From: Hyaloraphidium curvatum
Taxonomy: Eukaryota; Monoblepharomycota; Hyaloraphidiomycetes; Hyaloraphidiales; Hyaloraphidiaceae
Assembly (NCBI GenBank): GCA_025558095.1
Contig: JAIVFI010000013.1
Coordinates: forward strand, 682,001 to 746,000
Direction of reading: 5' to 3'
Length of the DNA stretch: 64,000 nucleotides
The translations under genes and the position numbers were made by a program. Below are positions 63,722-64,000 of the stretch, piece by piece; within the stretch, counting starts at the first letter, position 1, and every line of letters begins with the position of its first letter. The notes beneath the pieces are model-generated. The model saw only the letters and a list, made by a program, of their open reading frames with translations, did no database searches and was not told where the DNA came from.

Positions 63722-64000
63722 GATCGCGGCCAACCGCAGCCTGGACCTCGGAGCAGAGACGGTGAGCGCCTTGATAGGACACGCGGTGATGAATACGATC
63801 CTGATGCTCGCTTGAGGTCCCGCGCGGCGACGTGTACAGACGCAAATACGTCTTTCCAGCAACGGGGACATCTCGCAAGTAGACTATCACAACCAGTAAC
63901 GGGATAACATCACATCACAATCAGAGACTCGGTTGGCGTTTCTCGAACGTCCCGCTCGACGTGGTCGCAGCTTGCGACGCCGGCCGAGGGTGCCGCTGTC
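63722..64000. other. 3' flank, nothing recognised
   Basis: The last 279 bases show no supported gene, repeat or RNA before the window ends. Confidence 0.4.

Overview
The window reads as nuclear DNA of a GC-rich eukaryote. Genes lie on both strands, most are split by short introns (mostly 47-100 nt, a few near 200 nt), there are no operons, and no rRNA, tRNA or CRISPR was recognised. The protein families point to a fungus, probably an early-diverging one: a fungal luciferase-like domain, GPI-type fasciclin proteins, a small DUF7704-like membrane protein, a Not2 subunit of Ccr4-Not, FMO/BVMO and P450 enzymes, and many MYND fingers. A chytrid-type lineage such as Hyaloraphidium fits, but that is inference and was not tested. 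Exon models were built by hand from reading frame, GT..AG ends and family conservation; start codons are the first suitable ATG.

Layout. 1-7.5 kb: a MYND gene cut by the left edge, a small putative PP1-binding protein, a very long secreted protein with a SUEL-type lectin module, and three decayed MYND copies. 7.5-17.2 kb: alpha/beta hydrolase and asparaginase-II-like genes in divergent orientation, a ubiquitin-specific protease, a secreted Cys-rich protein, an intact MYND gene, a multi-pass membrane protein and, divergent from it, a luciferase-like protein. 17.2-28.4 kb, almost all on the minus strand: a RING protein, an Arg/Ser-rich nuclear-type protein, an amidase, a P450, an eIF5A-like protein without the hypusine loop plus its broken tandem copy, and a double-hotdog protein. 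28.9-36.2 kb: a propeller-type secreted protein, a low-complexity protein, a small membrane protein and two tandem seven-exon fasciclin genes. 37-46.8 kb: an ABC1-kinase/beta-lactamase fusion, fucose mutarotase, an SDR, Not2, a MYND relic and an amidohydrolase. 47-56.4 kb: an F-box-like gene, a NylB-like serine hydrolase, an MFS transporter, a small GPI-type protein, a rearranged relic with inverted repeats, and a Baeyer-Villiger monooxygenase with a 17-nt micro-exon. 56.7-64 kb: a second RING protein, an F-box relic, a papain-like pseudoprotease with Cys-rich repeats and a secreted unknown.

No single pathway is encoded. Three themes stand out. The first is secreted or wall-anchored proteins (SUEL protein, two FAS1 proteins, pseudoprotease, small Cys-rich proteins). 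The second is ubiquitin-linked proteins (USP, two RING, F-box-like). The third is expanding families (MYND, F-box-like) that leave relics, several of which keep only N- and C-terminal ends. The splice donors are distinctive: GTGGGT is the commonest six-base start.
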